This document shows positions 44,440-56,320 of a DNA stretch of 64,000 nucleotides, one piece after another. The position numbers and the translations under genes are program-made. Each line of letters starts with the position of its first letter. Position 1 is the stretch's first letter. This DNA is from Diphasiastrum complanatum (lineage: Eukaryota > Streptophyta > Lycopodiopsida > Lycopodiales > Lycopodiaceae): assembly GCA_029204225.1 (NCBI GenBank), contig CM055092.1:38389800-38453799 (forward strand), given 5' to 3'. The notes under the pieces are model-generated. The model did not search any database, was not told the origin of the DNA, and worked only from the letters and a program-made list of their open reading frames with translations.

Positions 44440-45898
44440 AACCATAGATTAGAAATTTTTTACAAAGCACATAGAAGTAAAAACCTTGGAGAAGCATAAG
44501 TTTATCAGCTTCTTTGAATAGGAGTAGGGGGGAGATGATAAATCACCATTCCCAAATTCCCTACAATTTTTATCCAGCCAAATGTTCCATAGAGCAATGC
44601 CTCTAATACACTGCCAATAAGAATTAACCATTACATCCTCAAAAGGGATGTCATTTCACGATAGGTCTGTATGGCTGAATCTTCTTAATCTGACATGAAA
44701 ATGAGCAATGAAAAGGTCAGCAAGATATTTCCAAAGAGGAGGGAAAGGGAGTTCATGATGTGTCCCAAGTGGTTAGACCCTTACGAGTAAGATTTCTACA
44801 TGGTCTCTTTTCAATCTTAGCCAAAGGCTTTGAGTTAATGATAATCGCTTTGGAAAACCAAAGAGATTCCAAGGGAGAGATAGAACTACCACCAGTCCAA
44901 AATCTAAGATCACGCATGGAGAGGAGGACCCTATATATAGACTTAAAAATAGGAGGAAGATAAATCGATAAGTGAATATAAGAGTGAGTAAAGTCTATAA
45001 AATAAGAAAGAGGAGCATAGCCAACCAAAGATGGAAGAGGAGGTAGAACAAAGTCATCATAAGGGCCCAAGGTTGAGGACAAGTAAAATTGAAGTGGATA
45101 TGTCTGAAGATAAGAGAGAGAGAGATGTAGTAGAGGGGTCAAGGAGACCAAATCCTCCCATTTTCTTGGGTGCAGTACATATATCCCAGTTCAGAAGACT
45201 AAGAAGATTATTCCAAAGGAATTTTTAGCAATGGAATGAGAGTAAGGAGGAGGGAGAAACCAAATGAAAATGAAGTGAGTGAAGTAGGAGGAGATGATAT
45301 GTTTGAGAACAATGAGCCTAGCTGCAAAAGAAAGGCCTGAAGAGTTCCAGAGTAGAATTTTATTCCTACTTCTCTCAATAATCCAGTTGAAATGATCTCT
45401 ATTAGAGAGAGAAAGGCACCCAAAGGAAATCCTAGATAGCGAAAATGATACCGTGATGGAGAACGTTTAGCCCAAGATCCTTGCACCAAACAGGCGGAGA
45501 GTCATGAGAAAGGACAATGATGTCTATTTTTTGGGAGCTAATCAAAGAGTTGAAAAAGTCAAAAAATCAATGAGGTTCTTCCATAAGAAGAGAGACAAAG
45601 TGATGATGAAGTTCTATGATGTAAGCTAGATCATCAGTAAATAACTGGGGACCAAGAGGAATGTCACAAAAATGAAAGAATGGAAGGCAAAGGAGGAGTT
45701 CAACTTAAGAAGGTGACCACAATCTTATACAAAGTGTTCAACATAGTAAGAGGACGGTAGTAAGAAAACTTAGAGGGGGACTCGGTTTTAGGAATGAGTT
45801 TGATCAACCCATTAGAAAAGGAGGAGGGGAAGGATCCCATCTCAATTAAATTGTTAGTAGCAAGAAGAAAGTATTGAACAAAAATATTGGTGGTGCTT
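44440..45898 (-). pseudogene. Non-LTR retrotransposon (LINE) reverse transcriptase relic
   Basis: Minus frames in order: GLIKLIPKTESPSKFSYYRP and LTMLNTLYKI (45830-45700, RT fingers), QLFTDDLAYII (about 45620, remnant of the A/FxDD palm), FRYLGFPLG (about 45440), CTAPKKMGGFGLLDP (about 45170), LSMRDLRFWTGG (about 44920) and the zf-RVT segment IRGIALWNIWLDKNCREFG (about 44600-44545). This is the usual order of plant L1/LINE ORF2. Stops and frameshifts separate the parts; endonuclease is absent because copia E2 joins at 45899. Confidence 0.82.
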
Positions 45899-46740
45899 TG
45901 TAGATTTGCGTGATTGTTTTCGTTTTGCCAAACGTAGCTCTTGATCTTGTCTGCACCTGACTTTTGATCTTGACTTTTGTTGCCTACTAGGGCTAGCTTG
46001 CGGAATAAATGTAGGATCCTAAGAAAACGACTAATAACCACAGACACAAAATCATTCTATCAAACAAATGACAAACAAAAGATCAAGAAAAGAGAACAAT
46101 CATAATTTGTATTTTCATTATGAGTGAGTTGATCAGTGTCGTGACTTGTTGGCTGCCTGTCACTCCTCTCACAAATCAGCTATGTTATACTCATTGGCAG
46201 ACTTTCATGCATAGCTCATAGTGCTTGAACATGACTATATATCTTTCTATTGTCTCTCACTTACACTATAAGTTCATTCTAAGTAATAGTTCAAAAGACA
46301 GACTTAATTCTAAACTATTAGTTAGTTATCCCCTGATGACGTGGCCCTTGGCGGCTGATCGTGGTAGTCCAAGACTCCACACCCATCGAGCTGCCAGCTG
46401 GCAGATCGAATTGTTGTCATTCGGTTCATGTCCTCTATTTAGGGTGTCTTTTTGTTGCAGAAAATAACACTTTTCTTTCGTCCTTCGTTTCATCTTCATG
46501 GAGCACCAGGGAATGGTTGCATGAGTTAACATGAGTTTGAAAGGGAGGGAGACCCACCCATTTTTTCCCCTTGGACCAATGGGAGAACTCCATTTTTAAT
46601 TTGGAACTTGCTAGGCAGTGTAGTCTGAATGGCTCCTAGACTGAGTCCATATTGTCACTTTGTATCCCTAATGTACGATTCCGAGCTGAAAACACAATCT
46701 TGGTAAAATCAGAAATCACTATGTATTGCCACGTTTCTTG
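45899..46740 (-). mobile_element. Copia E2 3' LTR
   Basis: It starts TGTAGATTTG on the plus strand where LINE similarity stops. It matches both arms of the E1 LTR ('agcttgcggaataaatgtaggatcctaag', 'gactttcatgcatag', 'tccaagactcc...gagctgccag'). The pol of E2 follows immediately to the right, fixing the strand. The inner end is approximate. Confidence 0.6.
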
Positions 46741-46743
46741 CAT

Positions 46744-48185
46744 TCAATAGTACTGCAAGTCAACCTCTTTGTCAAGAACTTTGCTTCTGACATAGTGATA
46801 CTTAATTTCAATGTGCTTACTCCTAGAATGAAATCTAGGGGCTGATAAAGCAATGGCACTTTGATTATCACAAAATAGAATTGTCGGAGCATATTGATTC
46901 AAATTGATATATGAAAGAAAGTTTCTCAACCATATTGCTTTCTTTGTAGCTTGAGAGGCTATGATATACTCTGATTCAGTGGAAGATAGCACTATCAAAG
47001 TTTGCTTGCGACTATTCCATGAAATAGGAACATTGTTGAGGAAGAATGTAAATTCTAAAGTGGATTTACAAGTGTCTACATCTCTTGCCGAACTTGCATC
47101 TAAAAAACCACTGAGAATATTGAGTGTGTCGTTGATAGTAGCTCGAAGTTATCTCATGACTCTAACAAGAGCCTTCCAATGTGTTATACTAGGATTGGTC
47201 ATATATTGACTCAAGGAACTAATTGCAAAAGCTATGTCTAGTCTAGTATACATCATTGCGTACGTAAGAGATCCTATTATCGAATGATAAGGATACTCAT
47301 GCATCTGCTCCTTCTCTTTGATTGTTTGGGGACACTAGTCCTTCGACATCTTGAGTCCTAGATCCATTGGTGAGAGAGCTAATTTTCAATTCATCAGATT
47401 ATATCTGATTAAGACATTGTGAACGTATTTTTGCTGAGAAATTTAGATCAACTTCTATTTTGTCTCTTTGGATTTGAATACCTAGACAGTAGATCGGTCA
47501 TGTCGAATTTGGAAGATAGCATTGTCTTAGCTTCCTTTATCAGATCGGATATTGTTGTTGGAAAGCAATGTGTCATCCACATACAAAGTGATAATGATAA
47601 AGGAATGTTGCACTGACTTGAAGTAGACATTCGAATCTGAAGAGCTTGGTGTGTAGCCCTAATCAATAAGGAAAGTATTGATCATTTGAAACCATGCTCA
47701 AGCATATTATTGCAAGCTATAATGTGTTTTATGGAGTTTACACACATGATTGTGTTTACTTTCGATATTATAACCTTCAGGTTGCACCATGTAAATGTCC
47801 TCTTCGATAACTCCATTAAGATATGTTGTCTATACATCCACTTGATGTATTTCCAAATCTGCTACAATAGCAAATGACAATAGAAGCCTGATAGAAGAAT
47901 GTTTAACTAAAGCTCTTAGTGTAGTTGACGTTCTATACCTGAGAGAATCCTCTTGCTACATGTCTAGCCTTTCTTCGACCAATACTTCCATCTTCCTTGT
48001 ACTTGATTTTGAATAACCATTTGCAATCAACTACAATTTGGCTGGCAGGTAATTCAATGATTGTCCAAGTCTGGTTCTTGATAAGAGATGAATACTCTTT
48101 ATCCATAACTTCTTTCTAGAGATTGAAATCAGGCTGACTGAGTGCCTCTTCGACAATCGTCGGCTCTTGAACAAGGTAAGCTGCA
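46744..48185 (-). pseudogene. Copia E2 reverse transcriptase and RNase H
   Basis: The minus strand from the right: KNQTWTIIELPAS and DCKWLFKIKYKEDGSI (about 48090-48000), RT body 47950-47640, FIIITLYVDDTLLSN (about 47600-47560, catalytic YVDD retained), RT thumb, ANPSITHWKALVRVMR (about 47200-47150), RNase H frame 46998-46744 (IVLSSTESEYIIASQATKKA, ILFCDNQSAIAL, HSRSKHIEIKYHYVRSKVLD). This is the only relic here with a visible YVDD, though frames shift repeatedly around it. The 5' part is cut at about 48185. Confidence 0.75.
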
Positions 48186-48634
48186 GACTCATTGATATAA
48201 GGAAAGGTGGCAATTTGGAGCTAGTCAAGAGCATCAAAGGGAAGTCGAGTGGCAAAGATACTTTGGATCTGTTTTTGCAGGTTATTGAAGACTCAAGTAA
48301 GGTCAAGGGAGTAGCAAGAAAGTGTTGTTCAAGTTTACTTCTCTGGTTTTGTCTCATGTTTGAGCTATTTCATGTGAATGTGTGCAAATTGTCAAGATAT
48401 GGTAAAACTAGCTACATTGTCTTGCAATATCTTGTTGTTGGAGTTGTACTAGCTACATTCTTGGCTGGTTTTGCTGATGGAAATGAAGCTATTGGAGGCT
48501 CATTATATCACTCATTCATGGTCAAGTCATCAAGTGTTGATAATATCTTATGGCAAGATGGAGATGGAAGCTCATTCATTGATTTTCATGGTGAAGACAT
48601 ATCAAGGAAGGAAAAAAATGGGAGAGAAATGTAA
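48167..48634 (+). CDS. Uncharacterised ORF before a copia 3' LTR
   Basis: A 155-codon open frame ends 256 bases before a polypurine tract and LTR start. It has no gag or pol similarity. Visible features: a basic N-terminal part (LELVKSIKGKSSGKD), two hydrophobic stretches (residues about 58-70 and a stronger one, IVLQYLVVGVVLATFLAGF, about 86-104, likely transmembrane), and a polar C-terminal part with LWQDGDGSSFIDFHG. Partial copies lie at 20962-21250 (C-terminal part, open in the same frame) and 15440-15640 (N-terminal part). The first codons overlap copia E2 pol on the other strand and are probably not native. Position resembles 3' accessory or env-like ORFs of some copia elements (Sirevirus group); it may equally be chance coding in a 3' UTR. 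Confidence 0.35.
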   Translation: MNKVSCRLIDIRKGGNLELVKSIKGKSSGKDTLDLFLQVIEDSSKVKGVARKCCSSLLLWFCLMFELFHVNVCKLSRYGKTSYIVLQYLVVGVVLATFLAGFADGNEAIGGSLYHSFMVKSSSVDNILWQDGDGSSFIDFHGEDISRKEKNGREM

Positions 48635-49190
48635 GCATTGGATGATAACTATCATTTAGAGTTCAAATTTTGACGCATGGAGGAATAATTACATTTACAT
48701 TCTATTTGGTTCTTGATGTTCTAGTTACATCTTGATGTGTAAAATTGATGTAAGAAATAGTGAAACATCCAATCTGGACACTATTCTCTATATCAATTAT
48801 GGAAGTTACTATAAAAACATAGAAAGGAGGTCTATACTTAGGATGGAGATCATTCTTAATATAGATCAAAGTTATGTAGTAAAACTAGTTGAAGAGGGAG
48901 TGTGAAAAAAATGAAGATATTCATTTGATCAAATTGAATGCCTAGGTTAAGCAGTCATGTTCAAGGATGGTCCAAAACTGGTTACATCATTGTAGATCCA
49001 AAACTGTCGAATTGAATCCATTTCTTAGTTTCACTCTACAACCCTTATTCCATGAAAAAAATGATGGTCAAAGAAGAGTTTGATGAGACACCATATTTCT
49101 TTCTAGCAAACAATCTGCATGGAATGGACATAGAGTATCGCCATCATAACCTCTTTTGTTTGCTTCATAAACATCATACCATCTTGGATA
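48635..49190 (+). mobile_element. Copia 3' UTR, polypurine tract and LTR start
   Basis: Non-coding stretch shared with 21100-21250, then the polypurine tract gaagagggag (48891-48900) and LTR start TGTGAAAAAA at 48901. The LTR is followable for perhaps 290 bases before unrelated sequence; its family cannot be settled by eye. Confidence 0.55.
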
Positions 49191-50740
49191 GTCTATCTGA
49201 TTCCCTTGGATTCATGTTTTAGTCTTGCATGTGGTTCTTCTAGCTTGAAGATTATTTCATGTCGTTGAATGGCCACTCTAATATTCAATCCAAATGCTTC
49301 TATAATAACCACCAGTTTGGCACTTAGAATATTGAGATCCCACATGAAAAAATTATCAAGATGATCAATGTAGAAGTTATTGATTTTGAGTTGATCATCT
49401 TTGAACATAAAAAATGACATTCCGAACGAGTATTTATTTCTAATAAACTAGAACAGAGGAGATATTTGCAAAGAATAATGATATCTTTCTCAATGAATGT
49501 TTCTCCATAGAACCCTTCATAAGAAACAAAGTCACATTCACAAAAATCCTTATTCCCAATGTATTCAATGATAAAGTAGAAGATTTTCAAATATAGACTC
49601 TTCAAGTACTTTTCCTATCTCAATGCTAGGACATTTCCCAGCTTCTACATCAGTAATATCGTCACATTCCACAATGTACTTTGTATTGAATGTAAAACAT
49701 TCATACACATGAGTTCCACCATTGTTTGTTAATCCCATTTCACAAAAATCTTGGACAATATTGACAAGGCTTTTGTTTGAATGTGATGGTGTAGTTCTAA
49801 TCCCAAGGAAAACATGGTCCTTGAGTAATTTGCCTCATTGACAATTGCATTGTCTAAACTGGCCTTTGCATCACTCTTTTGGAATTCAATACTCAAGATA
49901 GTCATATTACCCTTGAGATTTTTCTCATTAATTCTTTCGATCTTTGTTGATTTTTGGCATTCTTGCATTGGTGATCTAATCTCTCTTGGAGTTTCTTTGT
50001 CTTCTCCAAGCTAAAAAGTAGATTGGTGTTGCAAGTCTTGTGAACACGTAACATTGCATAGATGTTGAATGGTTGTTTCTTGTGGATTTGATAGAAGAGC
50101 AAGAGTTACCGACGTAGTTTTGTTGAACAAGCTTTCTCATCTCATCTTTTGTTGATTCCACCATTGGACTTGAGTTGCTTGAATCACCTGTTCCAACTTG
50201 CTCCTCATTTAAACCCACTTGACACCATTGTTCTGTACTTTCATTGTTGTGTTGTTGCCAATTGTCTTGACTCTGCAAATTCAATGACTCCTTTTGTGTC
50301 GAATGCCCTTCAGTATTCCTTCTTGCTTGATCTTGGACTTCTTCTTCACTTGGAATTAATTCAGATGACATCTTCTATGATGATTGTTCTTCTTTATCAC
50401 TTAGCACTCCTGATTCATCCTCTGATAATGTTGATGAAGAATCATCGACATCACTTGACTCCACACTTTTCTGATTTCCTAAGCTAGAAGTCTTTCTTAA
50501 TTGAACTCTTCAAGCACTATCCTTTACTTGAATAGTCAGATGAATATATGTTGGCAAACATTTGGCTGCTGCAAATCGTTGGCGTGTATCATTGAATGAT
50601 TTTATTGTTTGTTCCCATTTTTTCTTCCAAAGTTTATCTTCACAATGAATAGCCAAATGCATCAAATAATCTAGTGACGATGACGTTGGCATGGATATGA
50701 CTACAATAATCTTGAACTCCGGTTTGAGTCAATCATGAGG
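49191..50740 (-). pseudogene. Unidentified coding-like relic
   Basis: On the minus strand a 240-codon stretch (50692-49976) is open apart from two single stop codons. It has a Trp/Lys-rich head (CEDKLWKKKWEQTIKSFNDT) and a Ser/Glu/Gln-rich acidic middle (SSDVDDSSSTLSEDESG). Further frames to 49193 remain coding-like but shift several times (FGLNIRVAIQRHEIIFKLEE; TKYIVECDDITDVEAGKCPS). No family recognised. It may be a decayed host gene or the accessory protein of a DNA transposon. Confidence 0.3.
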
Positions 50741-51139
50741 CAATGTCGGTGATTCAGAATGCCTTGGAGATGTATGCCACACAGTTATTTGAAGAAACTT
50801 TTTTGTGTGTTATACATAGAAAACGAGTGACTATACTACCAAAAAATATCCACTTGGTGCATAGATTAAGGAGACATTAAACTCAACTCCATCTAGGTCT
50901 TTTCATTGTACATATTGAGAATTAATACAAATACATTTTTGAATATACTGAATATTTAGTGTTATAAGTATTTTGAGTATTCTATTTCCAACATGAGTAT
51001 TTCAATTCTGTTCTTACATATTCACGGTTTTGTCTCTAGATTCATAGATTGCGTAAGTATATATCAAGGCATCATATTATAGCCTTACTGTGGAAATCGT
51101 GCCAAGGTGTGACCCTTTGGATTTTAAATAAGTCAAAAT
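50741..51139. other. No gene seen
   Basis: AT-rich spacer between the unidentified relic and the A2 LTR; no coding frame. Confidence 0.4.
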
Positions 51140-51819
51140 TGTGAAAAATGGTAAAACATATATTCCTATGTTGACTTTGGGGGCTATGCTCACCTTATTT
51201 CTTGTAAATATTTTATTGTACATAGAGGAATGTGAATTGAGCACATATCCTTCTAGAATAGGTCGAGTTTGAGTTAGGTAGATCTACATTTGTTGTCATG
51301 CAAAAAGCTAGGTGACATGCAATGTCATTCAGAGTGCGTGCATGCAACATGCAAATCAGTTCTACACATGTCTAGGTAGTTTAGGGAGCTGACATGCAAT
51401 CCATGCAATATCCATGCATGTGTGGATCTATGATAGTTGAGTTAACTAAAAGATGTGGACATTCCATGGAAATCCACTGTAATGTAGGAAATTTTTGGCT
51501 TGTTTTGCCATATTGTGATATTGAGATTTTGGTGATTTTGGCTCATTCTCTCTCTACCCGGTGTTTGGACTCCATATTCTCTCTCTACTTGAGAGCAGAC
51601 TATTTTTCTCATTATGAGCACTTAGAATTATTTCTAGTCAGTATCTCTCATAGTGAGGACTTAGTTTTTTGAGTCTGTGGTATGTCATTGTGCTCTTGCC
51701 TTGGATTATTTTAGTAATCTGTTCTTTGATCATTCATGTGCAATCACAACACCTCAGTAAGATCCTGTAAGATGTGTGGTGAAGTTCACACGTGCAAAAA
51801 CTTCACATGGTATCAGAGC
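51140..51819 (+). mobile_element. Copia A2 5' LTR and primer site
   Basis: A 668-base LTR with TGTGAA...TTCACA ends (51140-51807), followed without a gap by the primer site tggtatcagagc (51808-51819). It carries the RY-type CATGCA cluster shared with A1. Confidence 0.8.
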
Positions 51820-52560
51820 TTTGTGATTTGTAGAGGTGAGGGTGCATACATCAGATCTTGAGTGCTTTTTCTTGTAGGAACTCGGATTTGGGAGAGGGAT
51901 CCAAACTCACTGGCAATTAAACCATTTGTGGATCAAATCAAGCTGATTTGCTTTAGCTGAGCCATGTACAGATAGAGAGCTCACATGTGTGAAATCAGTT
52001 CTATTTATTTGAGTGCTACTTTTCAAGGAATGGTCCAAATTTTATGTTTAATTGCTTGTTGGAAAGGTATTGAAGAGTAGATTGTGTTGCTTGAGTTTCT
52101 AGATCAATTTGATCTGTTTTTAAGGCAATCAGAGAGATAGGGAGATTACTCATCTTGAGTGATATGCCAAATTGAGCGCACATTATCTTATTTCATCAAT
52201 ATTCTCAATTTTTTAAAGCCAATCAAGAAAGAATTGGATAAGGAAAGTTTTGTGAGGTCTTAGTCACATCATTTTCACACAACTGATTTGTGTTTGAGAT
52301 GCATGTGAGATCCTAGAGTGTTTTCATCTTTGAAACTTGAGGTAGAAGTTGACATCAAACTTGCATGTGCTTCATCATTTGATAGAGGCTAGATCTAGAT
52401 TCAAGTTGAGTGATTCTCTATTGTGAGCTTGATCTCACATATTTTGTTGCAAGATTTCAATAGGTTGAATCAACATTCCAAGTTAGATCCTAGATTGAGA
52501 GAGTAGCAACACATTCAATTCCATTTTATTGTCATTACTAGAAAATCTCTCAAAGAGAAC
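51820..52560 (+). mobile_element. Copia A2 leader
   Basis: Non-coding leader collinear with 2231-2980 of A1, including 'tgagggtg(c/t)atacatcagatctt' and one CACATGTGTGAAATC palindrome. Confidence 0.65.
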
Positions 52561-53537
52561 ATGTCTTCTACCGGTTCACATTTTTTGGAGCATAGTAAGA
52601 GATTAACATCTTCCAATTATGCTATGTGGAAGATAAGAATGGAACCATTATTGATTCTACAAGATGTAATGGACATTATGAATGGAGCTGAAGAAGAACC
52701 TGCAATTCCTTATGAAGCTGCAGCATTCAAGAAGAGAACTAAAATTGCTCTTCATTTCATAAAAATGAATGTGACCAATGAAGTGCTAAGGGAGATTAGT
52801 ATTTGAACTACTGCCAAGGAGGCTTGGGATACTCTTAAAACAATCTATGAAATTAAGAATACATCAAGATTGCTCACACTTAGAAACCAAATAATTCTAA
52901 GTTATCTGAGAGTAGATGAGAGTGCTTCATCCATTTTATTGTCATTTTATTGATGTTTATGAGAGTTAAAGATGTTCATCAAGAGTTAGCTGGTATTGGA
53001 GATGCTCTAAAGAACACTGAGCTTGTTCAGGTTGTCCTTAATGGACTAAGAGATGAGTATGACAATATTGTGCAGACTTATGCTGTCAGGGAGGAGCTAC
53101 CATCTTTGGAGACTCTTCAAGGGGTTCTCATTGCTGAAGAAAGCAGGCAAGAGAACAAGATGCTAAGGATCAACGGACTTTTATTGAAGAATGGTGGAGA
53201 TGATAAAGTACTCTTCACCAAGGACATGTCAAGAGACAAGGGCAAAGGACAACAACACTTCAAGAAGGACAAGGACAAGGACAAGGCCAAAGAAGGTGGT
53301 GAGGATCAATCCTCACAAGCTACAACATCTAGTGGCAAGAAGAAGCTGTCAAAGATCAAATGTTTCTTTTGTGGCAAGAAGGGCCACTATGCATCAAACT
53401 GTTTCAAGAAAAAAAACCAGTCCAAGCAAGCTAACCTTACTAATGAGGAAGAGTGTGAGGGTAATGAGAGTGAAAGGAATGATTCTTTAATGATGTCTAG
53501 TTTTTCATCTTTTCCTTTCAAGAATGAAGAAGTATAG
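52561..53537 (+). pseudogene. Copia A2 gag
   Basis: The gag starts at ATG 52561: an 81-codon frame with NYAMWKIRMEPLLILQDVMD stops at 52804 (TGA). After about 145 bases a 195-codon frame (52950-53537) continues with VHQELAGIGDALKNTELVQV, a Lys-rich linker and the knuckle CFFCGKKGHYASNC. The piece between them (KEAWDTLKTIYEIKNTSRLL) is in another frame. So one stop and one or two frameshifts break an otherwise full-length copia Gag of the same type as B1. Confidence 0.8.
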
Positions 53538-55110
53538 TGGATAGATATTGGGTCTAGTTCCCATATGTCTAGTTCTAGAAACTCTTTCACAAGTCTCATG
53601 CCATAAGTAAGTACAAAAAGAGCAATCTATACTGCTAATGATGTAGAGTGTAGAATTGAAGGAATAGGAAGTATTCAATTGCATGCATCATCAAAGTCTT
53701 TTTGTTTGCATGATGTACTTTATGTGCCTAAACTAACCAAGAATCTCATTAGTGTTGGACAGTTGTTTGATAATGGTTTGGATGTCGAATTTTAACAAGT
53801 GTGGAATCTTGAGGGAGAATGAAGATCATGATAGCTAGAGGATCTAGATTTGGAAAGTTGTACAAGCTAGATTCTAGAGAGAGTGCTAACATTTCTGATG
53901 TTGCTTATGAGACCAAGGTTCATCAAGAGGATCTATGGCATAAGAGATTGGGCCATCCCAATTTCAAAGCCATGCAATCTATGGTCAAGGAAGGAAAATG
54001 TTGGATTACCAAAGACATTGACAAAGGAGCTTCAACCCTATGAAGCTTGTGTTTTGGCAAAATCACATAGAAGACCTTTTCCAAGATCCAGCATCAAGAC
54101 TCAACATTCATTTGAGCTCATGCATTCTGATGTTCATTTCTCTTCTTCCAAGAGCAAAGGAGGAGCAAATTGTTTTGTGTCTTTCATAGATGATCACACA
54201 AGATATTCTTGTATTTACATGCTATCTTCTAAAGCCGTGGTTTATGATGTCTTTCTTACTTTCAAAGCTTATGTAGAAAAGTAGTTTTCTTTCAAGTTAA
54301 AAGCTTTGAGAAGTGACAGTGGAGGTGAATATACCTCTAATAAGTTTAAAGACTATTGTGAGCAAGAGGGAATATAGTTCTTGTCCTTATACTCCTCAGC
54401 AAAATGGAGTTGCTAAAAGGAAAAATAGAACATTGTGCGAATGTGCAAAAGCCATTAGAGTTTTGGAGAGAACTAGTTTCATGTGCAAATTATCTTTGTA
54501 ATAGGCTTCCTAATCTTGCTATAGAAGGAAGAACACCATTTGAAATGTTGTACAAGAAAAAGCCTAAGGTAGATCATCTGAGGATCTTGGTTGTTTATGC
54601 AATGTGCATGTTCCTTTAGAGACTCTGGAAAAAGGACAATCCTAGTGCTATTAAAGGTATTTTTATTGGATATGCATCGTCTAAGAAAGCATATAAAGTT
54701 TATGTTCCCTCTACTAACAAGAATGTTGTAAGTAGAGATGTGATCTTTCATGAAGATCAAAAGTTTAACTTGGATGAGGCAAATATCAAGGAATCTCATG
54801 CAAGATCTACAATTGTCAATCTTGATGTTGTTCAAGATGTGTTGGGGCCGAGGCTTGAGAATTCAAGCACATGTACCTAGAAGATCCACAAGAGAAAGAT
54901 CTGAGCCAAGAAGGCTCACATATGATGAGGGAGGAAAACAAGTGGAAGGTTAGACTTCCTATCATGCATTCTTCATATCAGATGAAGATCCAAGAGATGT
55001 CCAGGAAGCACTTCAATCCAAGGAGTATTTGATGTTCATCAATCTAATGAAAATGTTCCTTTGCCTTAAATCATAAAAATTGAAATTACAATTAAGTGTC
55101 AATTTTTTTT
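53538..55110 (+). pseudogene. Copia A2 protease and integrase
   Basis: Protease WIDIGSSSHMSS at 53540 (canonical DSG changed to DIG); 53640-53800 protease body; pre-integrase QEDLWHKRLGHPNFKAMQSM; integrase finger CVLAKSHRRPF, FIDDHTRYSCIYML (first Asp), LRSDSGGEYTSNKF (second Asp, N to S beside it), PQQNGVAKRKNRTLCECAKA (canonical E to K); then FEMLYKKKPKVDHLRIL, GIFIGYASSKKAYKVYVPST and RDVIFHED. After a basic RRSTRERSEPRRLTYDEG stretch the similarity ends; RT and RNase H are absent and no 3' LTR is seen. Four or more frame breaks. Confidence 0.78.
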
Positions 55111-56320
55111 GGGTATGTCACCTATGATACCCAAACTTCAATGGGTGGAGATGTTGGAACTCCTAATGAAAATGTCAATGTGGTGCCACGAGGGTGGGTA
55201 GGTGGTTCCTGGCCAGATCAGTAGGACATGGTTTCAAAAAAATTTCTCATAGAAGAGTTGCTTATTTCTATGCAAAAGGAGATGAAGCTCCAACAACAAT
55301 TGATGGATCTTCTAGAAGAACCAAGAAATGTCACATACAAATTGTCCGATAGCAATGCATTTGATTATCTTCCAAAATGGGTTTATTAAAAAAGAAAGGG
55401 GATTGCTAGATCTCCATCAAATGACTAAGGGACGAGTTACAAACATAGCTATTGCACCTCAAAAAAAGTCACACGAAAGGTTTTTTGTTGAGCAACAATG
55501 ACAAATCAATTGGCATGTAATTCGATCAACATAAGCAATGTAAGCCTGATTCAACCTTTTTCATTTTGACAAGCATGATTTATCACCATAAAAAGCTTTT
55601 CAAGCTGAATAGAAATAGTCATGACCAAATTGAAGAGCTTCAATCATCTGACGACATTCATAAGATTCATTTATGGAACTATTGCATCAATCACTGAATG
55701 CACTTGAAAGGTACAAGTGTCTCGTAGGAAATTGCTAGGTCAATTTCAAAATTTGCAAAAGCAAACATAGTCAATACGATCAATATCTTCAAATATTATG
55801 AAGATGGGAAGCTTATTGTTGGTAAATTATAGTGATAGCGATAATTTTTCTTCCAAATTGGATTTTTTAAAACAATGAAGTAATTGTTATATTTCTATCA
55901 CATGATTCAAAAGGATATGATAGATTTATAACTTTCAAAAACACGTCTAATAGCTTCTAAATTCAAATGTAGTGATTGATTGAACTATTTAAATTGTAAT
56001 ATCAATATCATCTCGATTTTGGAGATTTACAAAAAGATTCATCTACATATGGAACTATTGCATTGGTCGCTAAATGCACTAGAAAGGTATAAGTATTTTG
56101 TAGCAAGTTGCCAACTAAATCCTAAAATTTGCAAAAAGCAATCATAGTCAATATGCTCGATATTCTCAAATATTGTGAAGCTTATAATATTATTGACCGA
56201 AAGCTTATTGCTGATAATAGTGATAGTGATTATTTCTCATCCAAAATGGATTTATTAAAAATAGAAAAGGATTGGTAGATCTATATCAAATAATTCAAAA
56301 GGCTATGATGGATTTTTAAA
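55111..56320. other. Unidentified sequence with a 376-base tandem duplication
   Basis: A block from about 55650 to 55960 recurs at about 56025-56320 (offset 376, for example 'atggaactattgcat' at 55673 and 56049). The end of the block ('tggatttattaaaaa..gaaa.gg') also occurs alone at about 55378. Short coding-like text precedes it (LLISMQKEMKLQQQLMDLLE, 55260-55320), similar in style to gag N-termini, but no family is assigned. Confidence 0.5.
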
